A stretch of DNA of 64,000 nt, from assembly GCF_025195095.1 (NCBI RefSeq), contig NZ_JANAVZ010000003.1, positions 333,350 through 397,349 of the forward strand, read 5' to 3'. The stretch is from Paracoccus maritimus (GTDB lineage Bacteria; Pseudomonadota; Alphaproteobacteria; Rhodobacterales; Rhodobacteraceae). Of the stretch, positions 1-12,800 are shown piece after piece. Below the pieces are notes generated by a model that saw only the letters and a program-made list of their open reading frames with translations, did not search any database and was not told the origin of the DNA. Made by a program: the position numbers and the translations under genes. Within the stretch, counting starts at the first letter, position 1. Every line of letters begins with the position of its first letter.

Positions 1-228
1 GCCATCGGGTTCAAGGATCAGGATCTCGCCCGACTTGGTCGAGATCCGCGCCAGCGTCAGCGGCGCTTCGCCCTTGCCGCGATTGGGCGTGGACAGGTTG
101 GCCGTGACCTGTGCGGGCTTCGGCTTGGGCCGACCGTCATCTTTGGTTCCGCTGAAACATCCCGACAGCCCGGTCACCGCAAGGGCGGCGCCGGCTAGGA
201 CCAGATATTTGCGAAGGACCGGCCGCAT
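1..228 (-). CDS. lipoprotein of the nuo operon, partial (C-terminus beyond window)
   Basis: The first 76 residues are visible; the 3' end lies outside the window. The protein opens with a basic start, a hydrophobic stretch and a lipobox LSGC with Cys24, so it should be an outer- or inner-membrane lipoprotein. The mature part is polar (Lys, Pro, Asp), followed by a segment ending in EILILEPDG. It starts 4 bases after the nuoG stop codon, so it is very likely co-transcribed with the complex I genes. I do not recognise a family. Its place matches the unidentified reading frames that are known between the complex I genes of Paracoccus. A role in complex I assembly is only a guess from position. 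Confidence 0.75.
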   Translation of the reverse strand, partial: MRPVLRKYLVLAGAALAVTGLSGCFSGTKDDGRPKPKPAQVTANLSTPNRGKGEAPLTLARISTKSGEILILEPDG

Positions 229-232
229 GCCG

Positions 233-2257
233 TTACTCCGCCGCAATCGCGGGCGCGTGGCGCGCCGCTGCCATGCGCGACAATTCCGCCATCAGGGGCG
301 AACTGCGCGCGATCGGGTTGGTCAGGTAGAAATCCTTGACCGGGTAGGCAAAGCTGGCCTTGCCCAGATCCGCGATCTGCAGCGCCTGCCATTCGTTCTC
401 GGGCACCACGTCGATCCGGGCCAGATGGGGCACCGCCTCGATCAGGGCGCGGCGCAGCTGCGCCAGGCTGTCCCAGGGCAGCTGCTGACCCAGTTCCGCC
501 GACAACGCCCGCAGGATGGCCCAGTTTTCCTTGGCCTCGCCGGGCGCGAAATTCGCGCGCATGGCAAGCTGCGGACGGCCTTCGGTGTTCACGAACAGGC
601 CGTTTTCTTCGGTATAGCAGGCCGCGGGCAGGATGATGTCGGCTCGGTGCGCGCCGCGATCGCCGTGGCTGCCCTGATAGATGACGAAGGCGCCGTCGGC
701 GATTTCGACCTCATCCGCGCCAAGATTGTAGATCACTTCGGCGCCGTCGATCGCGGCGGGCAGCCCGCCCTCGGTCACCGCGCCCACATCCATCGCGCCG
801 ACGCGGCTTGCGGCGGAATGCAGGATCAGCAGTTTCGAGTTGGAATTCTGGGCCAGCTTCATCGCGTGGGCCAGGACCGCCTCGCCGTCGGCCTCGCGTA
901 TGGCGCCCTGTCCGACGATCACGATGCTGGATTTCTCGCGCGTCTCGTCGCTGATCTCGCGCGACGACAGGCTTTCCAACGCCGCACGATCATTGCCGAC
1001 ATGGGAATAGTCATAGGTCAGATCGACCGCCTCGCCGACCAGCCCGATCTGTGCGCCATGCGCCCAGGCCTTGCGGATCCGGGCATTCAGCACCGGCGCT
1101 TCCTCGCGCGGGTTAGTCCCGATCAGCTGGATCATCGCGGCGGTATCGATGTCCTCGATCCGCGCCGTGCCGACATAGGCGCTGCGGTTGCCCGCCGGCA
1201 GGCGTGCACCATCGGTGCGGCATTCGACATGACCATCCATGCCCTCGATCAGCTTCTTCAGGCTGAACGCGGCCTCGACCGGGGCCAGATCACCGACCAG
1301 CCCTGCGATCTTCTTGCCGTGCATGGCGCGGGCCGCGGCGGTCAGCGCCTCGGGCCATGTTGCCGGGCGCAGCTTTCCGTTCTCGCGGATATAGGGTTTG
1401 TCCAGCCGCTGGCGGCGCAGCCCGTCCCAGACAAACCGGGTCTTGTCGCTGATCCATTCCTCGTTCACGCCGTCATGGTTGCGCGGCAGGATGCGCATGA
1501 CCTCGCGGCCCTTGGTGTCCACGCGGATAGTGCTGCACAGCGCGTCCATCACGTCGATGGTCTCGGTCTTGGTCAATTCCCAAGGCCGGGCGGTGAAGGA
1601 ATAGGGTTTGCTGACCAGCGCACCGACGGGGCACAGGTCGATGATGTTTCCCTGCAGATTCGAGGCCAGCGTTTCGTTCAGGTAGCTGGTGATCTCGCTG
1701 TCCTCGCCACGGCCGGTCTGACCCATCTGGGTGATGCCCGCGACCTCGGTCGTGAACCGCACACAGCGGGTGCAACTGATGCAGCGCGTCATGTGGGTTT
1801 CCACCAGCGGGCCGAGGTTCAACTCCTCAGAGGCGCGCTTGGGCTCGCGATAGCGGCTGAAATCGACGCCGTAAGCCATTGCCTGGTCCTGCAGGTCGCA
1901 TTCGCCGCCCTGGTCGCAGATCGGGCAGTCCAGCGGATGGTTGATCAGCAGGAATTCCATCACGCCCTCGCGGGCCTTCTTGACCATCGGGCTGTTGGTC
2001 CGGACCTCGGGCGGGGCGCCCTCGGGGCCGGGCCGCAGATCCTTGACCTGCATCGCGCAACTGGCGGCTGGCTTGGGCGGGCCGCCCACCACCTCGACCA
2101 GGCACATCCGGCAGTTGCCGGCGATCGACAGCCGTTCGTGATAACAGAAACGCGGAATTTCGACCCCGGCCTGCTCGCAGGCCTGGATCAGCGTCAGATT
2201 GGGATCGACCTCGATCTCATTGCCGTCGATCTTGATTGTCCGCAATTCGGCCATCAT
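233..2257 (-). CDS. nuoG: NADH-quinone oxidoreductase subunit G
   Basis: Largest peripheral-arm subunit of respiratory complex I, carrying the iron-sulfur chain from NuoF/NuoE toward NuoB. The N-terminus has the [2Fe-2S] ferredoxin motif (Cys38, Cys49, Cys52, Cys67), then [19 protein letters not shown] with the His/Cys-ligated cluster, CISCTRC and CPVGAL for the further [4Fe-4S] clusters, and a long molybdopterin-oxidoreductase-like domain without catalytic function. The length of 674 residues is normal for alphaproteobacterial NuoG. Two ATG codons stand in tandem (2257 and 2254) after AAGGA; an upstream in-frame extension lacks a ribosome site and looks unlike the family. It lies 8 bases after the DUF5333 gene. 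Confidence 0.97.
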   Translation of the reverse strand: MMAELRTIKIDGNEIEVDPNLTLIQACEQAGVEIPRFCYHERLSIAGNCRMCLVEVVGGPPKPAASCAMQVKDLRPGPEGAPPEVRTNSPMVKKAREGVMEFLLINHPLDCPICDQGGECDLQDQAMAYGVDFSRYREPKRASEELNLGPLVETHMTRCISCTRCVRFTTEVAGITQMGQTGRGEDSEITSYLNETLASNLQGNIIDLCPVGALVSKPYSFTARPWELTKTETIDVMDALCSTIRVDTKGREVMRILPRNHDGVNEEWISDKTRFVWDGLRRQRLDKPYIRENGKLRPATWPEALTAAARAMHGKKIAGLVGDLAPVEAAFSLKKLIEGMDGHVECRTDGARLPAGNRSAYVGTARIEDIDTAAMIQLIGTNPREEAPVLNARIRKAWAHGAQIGLVGEAVDLTYDYSHVGNDRAALESLSSREISDETREKSSIVIVGQGAIREADGEAVLAHAMKLAQNSNSKLLILHSAASRVGAMDVGAVTEGGLPAAIDGAEVIYNLGADEVEIADGAFVIYQGSHGDRGAHRADIILPAACYTEENGLFVNTEGRPQLAMRANFAPGEAKENWAILRALSAELGQQLPWDSLAQLRRALIEAVPHLARIDVVPENEWQALQIADLGKASFAYPVKDFYLTNPIARSSPLMAELSRMAAARHAPAIAAE

Positions 2258-2265
2258 TGCTATCC

Positions 2266-2685
2266 TTACTTGGCACTCAGAAGCGATCCGGTGACCGTTC
2301 CGCGTGCGATTTCTTCCCGCCCGAGGCGGCAAAAACTTTCCGCGTCGCCCGCTGTCACGCCGTTCCTGGCCATATAATCCTCGGCCACGGCGTAGATGCG
2401 GTCCTTGTCCGCGCGGCTGTCCAGAAACGCGTCGATCTGCGCCTCGGAATAACCCTTGCCGCGGGCGTATTTTTTCAGTTCACGCGCCTGCATGAAAGCA
2501 TAGATCATGCGCGCATCGATCGACGGGCATTCGCGCCGGATCCGGTCCGCGATGCGCGCCGCGATCAGGCGGTCGTTGATGTATTTTTCCTGCGCCAACG
2601 GTTCCAGCGCGACGGCCTGCGTTCCGGTCAGTGCCAGGGTCGCGACCATCGCGGCCGCCATGCGGTTGCGGTTCGGTTTGCTCAT
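2266..2685 (-). CDS. DUF5333-type small exported protein in nuo operon
   Basis: A 139-residue protein with a cleavable-looking signal sequence (basic start, then [18 protein letters not shown], cleavage probably after residue 26). The mature part is helical and charged, contains a pair of Cys (in RRECPSI and ESFCRLG) that could form a disulfide, and ends GSLLSAK. It resembles the DUF5333 proteins of Rhodobacteraceae, a family without known function. AGG stands 7 bases before the ATG. It is sandwiched between a DUF3291 gene and nuoG, 8 bases ahead of nuoG, so expression with complex I is nearly certain. A periplasmic location is inferred from the signal peptide; a complex I role is not shown. 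Confidence 0.85.
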   Translation of the reverse strand: MSKPNRNRMAAAMVATLALTGTQAVALEPLAQEKYINDRLIAARIADRIRRECPSIDARMIYAFMQARELKKYARGKGYSEAQIDAFLDSRADKDRIYAVAEDYMARNGVTAGDAESFCRLGREEIARGTVTGSLLSAK

Positions 2686-2792
2686 GGCTGTCACCTTTCC
2701 TCTTTGATGACCCCTGCCATAGCAGCCGAAAGACCGGCCTGCCCCACACGACCCCGTGCGCCGGACGTGAACATATGCCGCACGTTCTGCCA

Positions 2793-4579
<1,787 letters not shown>

Positions 4580-4607
4580 CTAACTTCCGATCCTTTTCAT
4601 CCGGGCG

Positions 4608-4823
4608 TCACGCATCGTTTCTGCGCCGCCAGATACGCCAGGTCACGATCAGCGACCAGACAAAAGCGCCAATGGCGGCCAGATCGGCCAGGAAGGCCCA
4701 TTTCGCCGCCCAGCCATAGTGGCCGCCAAGCCACTGCACCGCGATCCACGCGACCATCGCGACGGCGATGACCACGGCCGCCAGCCGCATCTGCCCCGCA
4801 TCCTGATCCCGCGATTCCGCCAT
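4608..4823 (-). CDS. DUF5337 small membrane protein in nuo operon
   Basis: A 71-residue protein with two predicted membrane helices (about residues 11-31 and 38-59), a short polar N-terminus and a basic C-terminus ending in WRIWRRRNDA, which by the positive-inside rule stays in the cytoplasm. It matches the DUF5337 proteins found in Rhodobacteraceae complex I operons. The ATG at 4823 overlaps the stop codon of the helix-hairpin-helix gene (ATGA), so the two are translationally coupled. Function unknown; a small accessory or assembly protein of complex I is the natural guess. Confidence 0.85.
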   Translation of the reverse strand: MAESRDQDAGQMRLAAVVIAVAMVAWIAVQWLGGHYGWAAKWAFLADLAAIGAFVWSLIVTWRIWRRRNDA

Positions 4824-5509
4824 CAATAGACGCCACCTTCTTCGACACGCTTCGAAAACTCGGTCTCGCCGCCATCGGCAAGCGTCCTGGCCTGCCCGAC
4901 CCAGTCATCGCTGCGAATGCGTCCGCCCATCCTACCGATCAGTTCGGCGTAATGGTCGATGTCGCCATCGTCCCATGCGGCGATCTGGTCGAAACGGGTC
5001 ACGCCGTGTTCGTGCAACGTCTCTTCCAGCTTCGGACCGACCCCCTTGATCTCCTTCAGGTCGTCGGGTGTTTCGTCGCCGCCATCATTCCTCGCAACCT
5101 TCGGGCTCGCGGCACCATAGATATCGTTGCGTTCGACGCCATTGCGCTCACCGGGTTCCGAGGATGGCTGCGCATCACCCGAAGGCGCGACCGGATGGGC
5201 CTGATCGCCCTGTGCCGAGCCAAGAAAACCTTCGGTCGCCAGCGACGCGACGCCGCGCGGGCGCAGTTCCTGATCCTGCTCGGGGGTGGTGCTGTGCGTC
5301 TCGGGGTGCCAATCGGCACTGTCCATGGCGGGAACGCCGCGGCACAGCAGCCAGACAAGGAAAACCCCGAAGACGGCAAGGGCGACGATGCCCAGAAACA
5401 GCCCCTCGAACCAGCGCAGCGGCCCGAAGCCCGCCGTGAAGATCCAGACCAGCAGGCCCAGCCCGGCGGCGGTGATCCAACAGTTTCTGGTGCAGGTCGC
5501 GTTCGGCAT
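4823..5509 (-). CDS. membrane-anchored helix-hairpin-helix protein, paralogue of the NuoE tail
   Basis: A 228-residue protein with three parts: two hydrophobic segments (about residues 12-27 and 34-56), a low-complexity polar linker (about 65-145), and a C-terminal domain (149-228) with DDLKEIKGVGPKLEETLHEH, a helix-hairpin-helix of the kind seen in NuoE tails and RpsR-like proteins. The C-terminal domain is clearly homologous to residues 330-411 of the adjacent NuoE, including the end [13 protein letters not shown]. This implies an internal duplication. It lies 45 bases after nuoE and overlaps the DUF5337 gene. A membrane-tethered partner for the NuoE tail or the peripheral arm is plausible but unproven. 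DNA binding is possible for this fold, yet unlikely to be its role here. Confidence 0.85.
   Translation of the reverse strand: MPNATCTRNCWITAAGLGLLVWIFTAGFGPLRWFEGLFLGIVALAVFGVFLVWLLCRGVPAMDSADWHPETHSTTPEQDQELRPRGVASLATEGFLGSAQGDQAHPVAPSGDAQPSSEPGERNGVERNDIYGAASPKVARNDGGDETPDDLKEIKGVGPKLEETLHEHGVTRFDQIAAWDDGDIDHYAELIGRMGGRIRSDDWVGQARTLADGGETEFSKRVEEGGVY
4860..4895. repeat. 36-bp direct repeat, copy 1 (in helix-hairpin-helix gene)
   Basis: Identical over 36 bases to 5598-5633, after which one mismatch and 7 further identical bases follow. It encodes the ...[12 protein letters not shown]... end of the protein on the minus strand. The two copies are 738 bp apart, a multiple of three, and lie in the same frame. 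Confidence 0.95.
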
Positions 5510-5554
5510 CGATGGCTATCTCCCGTATGGCGCCCGGTCGGGCGTTTCCGTCCA

Positions 5555-6790
5555 TTACTCCTTGTCGTCGTCACCCCGATCCGAGCGGGCCGAGAAATCG
5601 GTCTCGCCGCCATCGGCAAGCGTCCTGGCCTGCGCGACCCATTCGTCGCGGCTGGCCCGCCCCTTGAAGCCCTCAAGATTGTCGTCGACCCAGGCAAGCT
5701 CGGCCGGACCCCATGCGGCGATCTGATCGTAATGGTGGAACCCCATGCCGTTCAGCACTTCTTCCAGCTTCGGCCCGATCCCCTTGATCCGCTTCAGATC
5801 ATCAGGGGTGCCGTCCCTCGGGGCATCGAGCCCCTCGGGCCGGCGGCCCGCTTCTTCCGCCGAACCCGTTGAGGCCGTTTCCCCGCGGGCCTCGGCGGGG
5901 GCATCCTTCTCTTGGGCCCGCACGCCTTCGGGTTCGATATCCGAACGCGGGCGGGCGGGCGATGCAGCCTGCGCCTCTTGTTCGGTCACGCCGGTCTTGT
6001 CGGCGGGTTCGTTGTCGGACGGGCGTGGTTCGATCTCGGGCGCGGTATCGACGCCGCTTTGGTCATCAGGGGCGGCGGCCGGACGCTCTCGGCGCAGCCA
6101 TTTGGTCAGGATCGGCACCTCGGACCCGTCGATCCGCTTGATCGTCTCGCCCAGTTCGGTGGCCAGCGTCACGCTGGCATTGGCAGAGCTGCCGTCGCGG
6201 TCGGTCAGGCTGGTCAGACCCGACGCGGGCTCGGAAGCAAAACGCCCCGTCTGCGACCCCGGCACCGGGACCTGCCCGTCCGAAAACGCGTCAATCAGCT
6301 CCTCCAGTTTCTCGGGCGTCAGATCCTCGTAGTAATCCTTGCCGATCTGGGCCATCGGCGCATTCGCGCAGGCGCCCAGGCATTCAACCTCTTCCCAGCT
6401 GAACTTGCCGTCCGCCGAAACCGTGTGCGGGGTCGGCGCAATCTTGCGCTTGCAGACGGCAATCAGATCCTCGGCCCCGCAGATCATGCAGCTGGTGGTG
6501 CCACAAATCTGGATATTTGCAACAGAACCAACGGGCTGAAGCTGAAACATGAAGTAAAATGTGGCGACTTCAAGCGCCCGGATATAGGGCATACCCAGCA
6601 GTTCGGCGCAGTATTCGATGGCCGGACGCGACAGCCATCCTTCCTGTTCCTGCGCCCGCCACAGCACCGGAATGATCGCCGATTGCTGGCGGCCTTCCGG
6701 GTATTTGGTCATCTGCGCCCGCGCCCATTCCAGGTTCGCGGCGGTGAATTCGAAACTGTCCGGCTGGACGGGGGAAAGACGGCGCAGCAT
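5555..6790 (-). CDS. nuoE: NADH-quinone oxidoreductase subunit E with C-terminal helix-hairpin-helix extension
   Basis: 24-kDa subunit of complex I with the [2Fe-2S] cluster N1a. The thioredoxin-like domain (about residues 1-165) carries the ligands Cys96, Cys101, Cys137 and Cys141. It is followed by an Ala/Pro/Glu-rich linker (about 170-325) and a helix-hairpin-helix domain at 330-411 ([20 protein letters not shown]). With 411 residues it is far longer than the roughly 240 residues of Paracoccus-type NQO2; long tails are known in some Rhodobacteraceae. The ATG overlaps the nuoD stop (ATGA). The tail is duplicated in the next gene, with near-identical DNA at its end. The cluster-binding domain is certain; the purpose of the tail is not known to me. 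Confidence 0.97.
   Translation of the reverse strand: MLRRLSPVQPDSFEFTAANLEWARAQMTKYPEGRQQSAIIPVLWRAQEQEGWLSRPAIEYCAELLGMPYIRALEVATFYFMFQLQPVGSVANIQICGTTSCMICGAEDLIAVCKRKIAPTPHTVSADGKFSWEEVECLGACANAPMAQIGKDYYEDLTPEKLEELIDAFSDGQVPVPGSQTGRFASEPASGLTSLTDRDGSSANASVTLATELGETIKRIDGSEVPILTKWLRRERPAAAPDDQSGVDTAPEIEPRPSDNEPADKTGVTEQEAQAASPARPRSDIEPEGVRAQEKDAPAEARGETASTGSAEEAGRRPEGLDAPRDGTPDDLKRIKGIGPKLEEVLNGMGFHHYDQIAAWGPAELAWVDDNLEGFKGRASRDEWVAQARTLADGGETDFSARSDRGDDDKE
5598..5633. repeat. 36-bp direct repeat, copy 2 (in nuoE tail)
   Basis: Second copy of the repeat at 4860-4895, in the same orientation and reading frame, encoding the [12 protein letters not shown] part of the NuoE tail. Such long exact identity in diverged paralogous domains points to recent gene conversion or a young duplication. 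Confidence 0.95.
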
Positions 6791-8031
6791 CAGCGGTCAA
6801 CCTCTCCGAACACGATATCCATCGTGCCGATAATTGCGGAAACATCTGCCAGCATGTGACCCTTGGCCATCCAGTCGATGGATTGCAGATGCAGGAAACC
6901 GGGCGCGCGCAGCTTGGCCCGGTATGGCTTGTTGCTGCCATCGCTGACCAGATAGACGCCGAACTCGCCCTTCGGCGCCTCGACGGCGGCATAAACCTCG
7001 CCGGCCGGAACGCGGAAGCCCTCGGTGTACAGCTTGAAGTGGTGGATCAGGCTTTCCATGTCGCGCTTCATCTCGGCACGCTTTGGCGGCGTCACCTTGC
7101 CGCGCGACAGGATGTCGCCCTGCCCGTCTGGGGCGCGCAGCTTGTCGATCGCCTGACGGATGATGCGCACCGACTGCCGCATTTCCTCCATTCGGCACAG
7201 ATAGCGATCATAGCAGTCGCCGTTCTTGCCGACCGGCACCTGAAAGTCGAATTCGTCATAGCATTCATAGGGCTGCGAGCGCCGCAAATCCCACGCCATG
7301 CCCGACCCGCGCACCATCACGCCCGAATAGCCCCAGTCCAGCGCATCCTGCTGGTTGACGATGCCGATATCGACGTTGCGCTGCTTGAAGATCCGGTTCT
7401 CGGTCAGCAGGCCGTCAAGATCGTCCATCACCTTCAGGAACGGATCGCACCACGCCTCGATATCGTCGATCAGTTCGGGCGGCAGGTCCTGATGCACGCC
7501 GCCGGGCCGGAAATAGGCGCTGTGCAGTCGCGCCCCGCAGGCACGTTCATAGAACACCATCAGCTTTTCGCGTTCCTCGAACCCCCACAGCGGCGGCGTC
7601 AGCGCGCCCACGTCCATGGCCTGTGTGGTGACGTTCAGCAGGTGGTTCAGGATGCGGCCGATTTCCGAATACAGAACCCGGATCAGGCTGGCGCGACGCG
7701 GCACCAGCGTGCCCGTCAGCTTCTCGATCGCCAGGCACCAGGCATGTTCCTGGTTCATCGGCGCCACATAATCGAGACGGTCGAAATAGGGCAGGTTCTG
7801 CAGATAGGTGCGGCTTTCCATCAGCTTTTCGGTGCCGCGATGCAGCAGGCCGATATGCGGATCGCAGCGTTCCACGATCTCGCCGTCAAGCTCCAGCACC
7901 ATCCGCAAAACACCGTGCGCTGCGGGGTGTTGCGGGCCGAAGTTGATGTTGAAGTTGCGGATTCGCTGTTCGCCGGTCAACTGATCGGCGCTGCCATCGT
8001 CATAGACATTGTTGCGGATATCGCCGTCCAT
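6790..8031 (-). CDS. nuoD: NADH-quinone oxidoreductase subunit D
   Basis: 49-kDa subunit of complex I, which forms the quinone-binding cavity together with NuoB. The sequence has the family start [20 protein letters not shown] with the quinone-near His in GPQHPAAHG, and the full-length core to the C-terminal DIVFGEVDR. Length 413 residues, as usual. I placed the start at the ATG that overlaps the nuoC stop (ATGA at 8028-8031), giving [13 protein letters not shown]; the longer in-frame reading into nuoC is not family-like. nuoE starts inside its stop codon. Confidence 0.98.
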   Translation of the reverse strand: MDGDIRNNVYDDGSADQLTGEQRIRNFNINFGPQHPAAHGVLRMVLELDGEIVERCDPHIGLLHRGTEKLMESRTYLQNLPYFDRLDYVAPMNQEHAWCLAIEKLTGTLVPRRASLIRVLYSEIGRILNHLLNVTTQAMDVGALTPPLWGFEEREKLMVFYERACGARLHSAYFRPGGVHQDLPPELIDDIEAWCDPFLKVMDDLDGLLTENRIFKQRNVDIGIVNQQDALDWGYSGVMVRGSGMAWDLRRSQPYECYDEFDFQVPVGKNGDCYDRYLCRMEEMRQSVRIIRQAIDKLRAPDGQGDILSRGKVTPPKRAEMKRDMESLIHHFKLYTEGFRVPAGEVYAAVEAPKGEFGVYLVSDGSNKPYRAKLRAPGFLHLQSIDWMAKGHMLADVSAIIGTMDIVFGEVDR

Positions 8032-8651
8032 CACTTCGCCCCCTGCTTCTCGTCGCCCGGCAGCACGTATTTCGCGCCCTCCCATGGCGAGAGGAAATCG
8101 AACTGGCGGTATTCCTGGGTCAGGTTCACCGGCTCGTACACCACGCGTTTCTCGGATTCGTCATACCGCACCTCGACATAGCCGGTGGTCGGAAAATCCT
8201 TGCGCAGCGGGTGGCCGCGGAACCCGTAATCGGTCAGCAGGCGGCGCAGGTCCGGGTGGCCCGAGAACAGGATCCCGAACATGTCGAAGATCTCGCGCTC
8301 GAACCAGTTGGCGGCCGGATGGATCTTGATCAGCGAGGGCACGATCTCGTCCTCGCGGACGCTGACCTTCACGCGGATGCGGTGATTCTGATACATCGAC
8401 AGGAAATGCCAGACCACCTCGAAGCGCTGCGACCGCGCCGGATAATCGATGGCGGTGATATCGACCAGCGTCGAGAAGCGGCAGGAACTGTCAGTGCGCA
8501 GGAATTCGACCAGGTCCAGCAGACCGCTGACCGTCGAGGTCACGGTCAGTTCGTCCAGTTCGACCCTGGCATCCAGCACCGCGTCCGCGCGCCGCATCTT
8601 TACATGTTCGGCCAGCTGTTCCAGCGCATCGAGATCGGGATAGATGGCCAT
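8031..8651 (-). CDS. nuoC: NADH-quinone oxidoreductase subunit C
   Basis: 30-kDa subunit of the complex I peripheral arm, structural, without cofactors. The family signature around ERE(I/V)FDMFGI...[14 protein letters not shown] is present (about residues 121-150), and the length of 206 residues fits a separate, unfused NuoC. The ATG at 8651 is preceded by AGGTG at a good distance, and only 3 bases separate it from the nuoB stop codon. nuoD begins in its stop codon. Confidence 0.98.
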   Translation of the reverse strand: MAIYPDLDALEQLAEHVKMRRADAVLDARVELDELTVTSTVSGLLDLVEFLRTDSSCRFSTLVDITAIDYPARSQRFEVVWHFLSMYQNHRIRVKVSVREDEIVPSLIKIHPAANWFEREIFDMFGILFSGHPDLRRLLTDYGFRGHPLRKDFPTTGYVEVRYDESEKRVVYEPVNLTQEYRQFDFLSPWEGAKYVLPGDEKQGAK

Positions 8652-8654
8652 GGA

Positions 8655-9544
<890 letters not shown>

Positions 9545-9806
9545 GGGCAAGATCCCCTTGTCGGTCGCGGGGATCAGTGGCTGCCCCGCGACGGGTTGGC
9601 TAGGGTCGGTTTAGACCTGACGGCCACCGGGGTCAACGGGCGGCGGCCCGACGCAGGACCGCGAAAAGCCGGGATTTGCGGGTTGCACAAGCGATTTCGC
9701 AGCGCGCGATTGCCTGATTTTCGCAAGATCGGGTGGCCCCTTCACGCCGCACCGGGACTGCTTGGCCTGACAGCGGACGGACTGCCGCGCAGCGATGAAC
9801 AGACAA
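9545..9806. other. intergenic region with presumed nuo promoter
   Basis: About 260 bases between the pyc terminator hairpin and nuoA. Since all nuo genes follow without gaps, the operon promoter must lie here and read leftward. I do not see a clear -35/-10 pair or a recognisable operator. Open frames here have no ribosome sites and no family character, so I call none of them. Confidence 0.5.
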
Positions 9807-9843
9807 GGACCGCGCATCTGTCAAAAGATCAGATGCGCGGTCC
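9807..9843 (-). terminator. putative pyc terminator
   Basis: A perfect 14-bp inverted repeat, GGACCGCGCATCTG and its complement, around a 9-base loop. On the minus strand it is followed by TTGTCTGTTC, a weak T run. It sits 52 bases after the pyc stop codon and upstream of nuoA, so it most likely ends the pyc transcript. Confidence 0.75.
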
Positions 9844-9895
9844 ATTCACATGCCCTGGGGATGCGCCGATGGTTCAGCCCCACAAGGGCGCGATT

Positions 9896-12800
9896 CTATT
9901 CGAACTCGACCATCAGATCCTTTGCGTCGATCTGCTGGCCCGCGGCGACATGCAGGGCCTTGATGGTGCCGTCGCGGTCGGCGTGGATGCCGGTTTCCAT
10001 CTTCATCGCCTCGATGGTCAGCAGCATGTCGCCCTGCTTGACCGCCTGCCCCGCGCTGACCGCGACCGAGGCCACGACGCCCGGCATCGGCGCACCAACA
10101 TGGCTTTCGTTCGCCGGATCGGCCTTGGGCCGCGCCGCTGCACTGCCCGCCACCTTGCGGTTCGGCACCCGGATCGAACGCGGCTGGCCGTTCAGTTCGA
10201 AGAAGACCTTCACCTCGCCCTTCTCGTCGGTCTCGCCGATCGCCTGCAGGCGGATTTCCAGAATCTTGCCGGGGTCGATCTCGGCGGTGATCTCCTGCCC
10301 CGGCTCCATCCCGTAAAAGAAATTCCGGGTCGGCAGGGTGCGGACCGGGCCATAGGTCCGGTGCCGGCCCATGTAATCCAGGAACACCTTGGGATACATC
10401 AGATAGCCGTTCAGATCCTCATCATCGACCGCCTTGCCCTCCAGCTGCTTGCGCAGTTCGGCACGGGTCTCCTCGATATCGACCGGCGCCAGATGCGCGC
10501 CGGGCCGGTCGGTGATCGGGGCCTCGCCCTTCAGCACCTTTTTCTGGATCGCCTCGGGCCAGCCGCCCGGCGGCTGCCCCAGATTGCCGTGCATCATGTC
10601 CACGACCGAATCCGGGAAGGACATGTCCTTGTCCGGGTTCATCACGTCCTCGGGCGTCAGGTTCTGGGACACCATCATCAACGCCATGTCGCCCACCACC
10701 TTCGAGGACGGCGTGACCTTGACGATGTCGCCGAACATCCGGTTCACATCGGCATAGGCCTGCGCCACCTCGTGCCAGCGATCCTCGAGGCCCATCGACC
10801 GCGCCTGCGATTTCAGGTTGGTGAACTGCCCGCCCGGCATCTCGTGCAGATAGACTTCGGATGCAGGCGACTGCAGGCCCGATTCGAAGGCTGCATAGTT
10901 CTCGCGCACGCGTTCCCAGTAATTGCTGATCGCGCGGATCGCCCCGATGTCCAACCCGGTGTCGCGGTCGGTCTGGGCAAGCGCCTCGACGACCGATCCC
11001 ATGGTCGGCTGGCTGGTATTGCCCGACAGCGCATCCATCGCGCAATCGACCGCATCAACGCCCGCCGCAGCCGCGGCAAGGATCGTCGCGCCGCCCATGC
11101 CGCTGGTGTCGTGGGTGTGGAAATGAACCGGCAGGCCGACCTCTTCCTTCAGCGCCTTGATCAGTATTGTCGCCGCGGCAGGTTTCAGCAGCCCCGCCAT
11201 GTCCTTCAGGCCCAGCACATGCGCGCCGGCTTCCTTCAGGTCCTGCGCCATCCCGACATAGTATTTCAGGTCGTATTTGGACCGGTCGGGATCCAGCATG
11301 TTGCCGGTATAGCAGACTGTGCCCTCGCAGATCTTGCCGGATTCGATCACCGCATCCATCGCGACGCGCATGTTCTCGACCCAGTTAAGGCTGTCGAAGA
11401 CGCGGAACACGTCAACGCCGGATCTGGCCGCCTGCCCCACGAAGAACTGCACCACATTGTCGGGATAGTTCGTGTAGCCGACCCCGTTCGACGCGCGCAG
11501 CAGCATCTGCGTCATCAGGTTCGGCATCTTGGCGCGGATGTCGCGCAACCGCTGCCAGGGGCATTCCTGCAGGAACCGGTAGGCCACGTCGAACGTCGCG
11601 CCACCCCAGCATTCGACGCTGAACAGCTGCGGCAGATTGGCGGCATAGCTGGGCGCGACGCGGATCATGTCGATCGACCGCATCCGCGTGGCCAACAGCG
11701 ACTGGTGCCCGTCGCGCATCGTCGTGTCGGTGATCAGCAACTGCTTTTGCGCGGCCATCCAGTCGGCGACCGCCTGGGCGCCCTTTTCCTCCAGCATCTG
11801 GCGGGTGCCCGCGGCAGGCTCGGCCCTGGCCACGGGTGGCAGCGGCGGACGAGCCTGCGCCGGAGGCAGCGCCCGGCCAGCGGTTTCGGGATGCCCGTTC
11901 ACGCTGATATCGGCCAGATAGGTCAGGATCTTCGTGGCCCGATCGCGGCGCTTCTTGAAGGTGAACAGATCATCGGTCGTGTCGATGAACTTGGTCGTGT
12001 AGGTGTCATCCAGAAAGGTGGGGTGCTTCAGCAGGTTGATGACGAAATCGATGTTCGTCGAGACCCCGCGCACGCGAAACTCGCGCAGCGCCCGGTCCAT
12101 CCGCTTGATCGCCTGATCCGGCGTCTGCGCCCATGCCGTGACCTTGACCAGCAGCGAATCGTAATAGCGCGTGATGACGCCGCCCGCATAGGCGGTGCCG
12201 CCATCCAGACGGATGCCCATGCCGGTCGCGGACCGGTAGGCGGTGATGCGGCCGTAATCGGGGATGAAGTTGTTCTGCGGATCCTCGGTCGTCACCCGGC
12301 ATTGCAGCGCATGGCCCGACAGGGTGATGTCATCCTGCGACGCCGCCCCCGTCGCGTCTGCCAGGGTGGCGCCTTCCATGATCTTGATCTGGGCCTGGAC
12401 GATGTCGATTCCGGTGACTTCCTCGGTCACGGTATGTTCGACCTGCACGCGCGGGTTCACCTCGATGAAGTAGAACTGCTGGCTGTCCATATCCATCAGG
12501 AATTCGACCGTGCCCGCGCATTCATAGCCGACCGCCTGGCCGATCTTCAGCGCCAGCGCGCAGACTTCCTCGCGCTGCTCGTCGGTCAGATAGGGCGCGG
12601 GCGCGCGCTCGACGACTTTCTGGTTGCGGCGCTGCACCGTGCAATCGCGTTCATAAAGGTGGTAAAGGCCGCCATGCGTGTCGCCCAGCAACTGCACCTC
12701 GACGTGGCGCGCGCGCAGGATCATCTTTTCCAGATAGCCCTCGCCATTGCCGAATGCCGCCTCGGCCTCGCGCCGCCCTTCGCGGACCTTCTCGACCAGC

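Noticed and set aside
35..2377. 780-codon open frame on the plus strand
   Set aside because: It is antisense to nuoG, has no family character, and is Arg/Gln/His/Asp-rich as expected from the reverse of a GC-rich gene.
9611..9845. Small minus-strand frames between pyc and nuoA
   Set aside because: They overlap the pyc terminator and each other, and show no signal peptide, domain or ribosome site.
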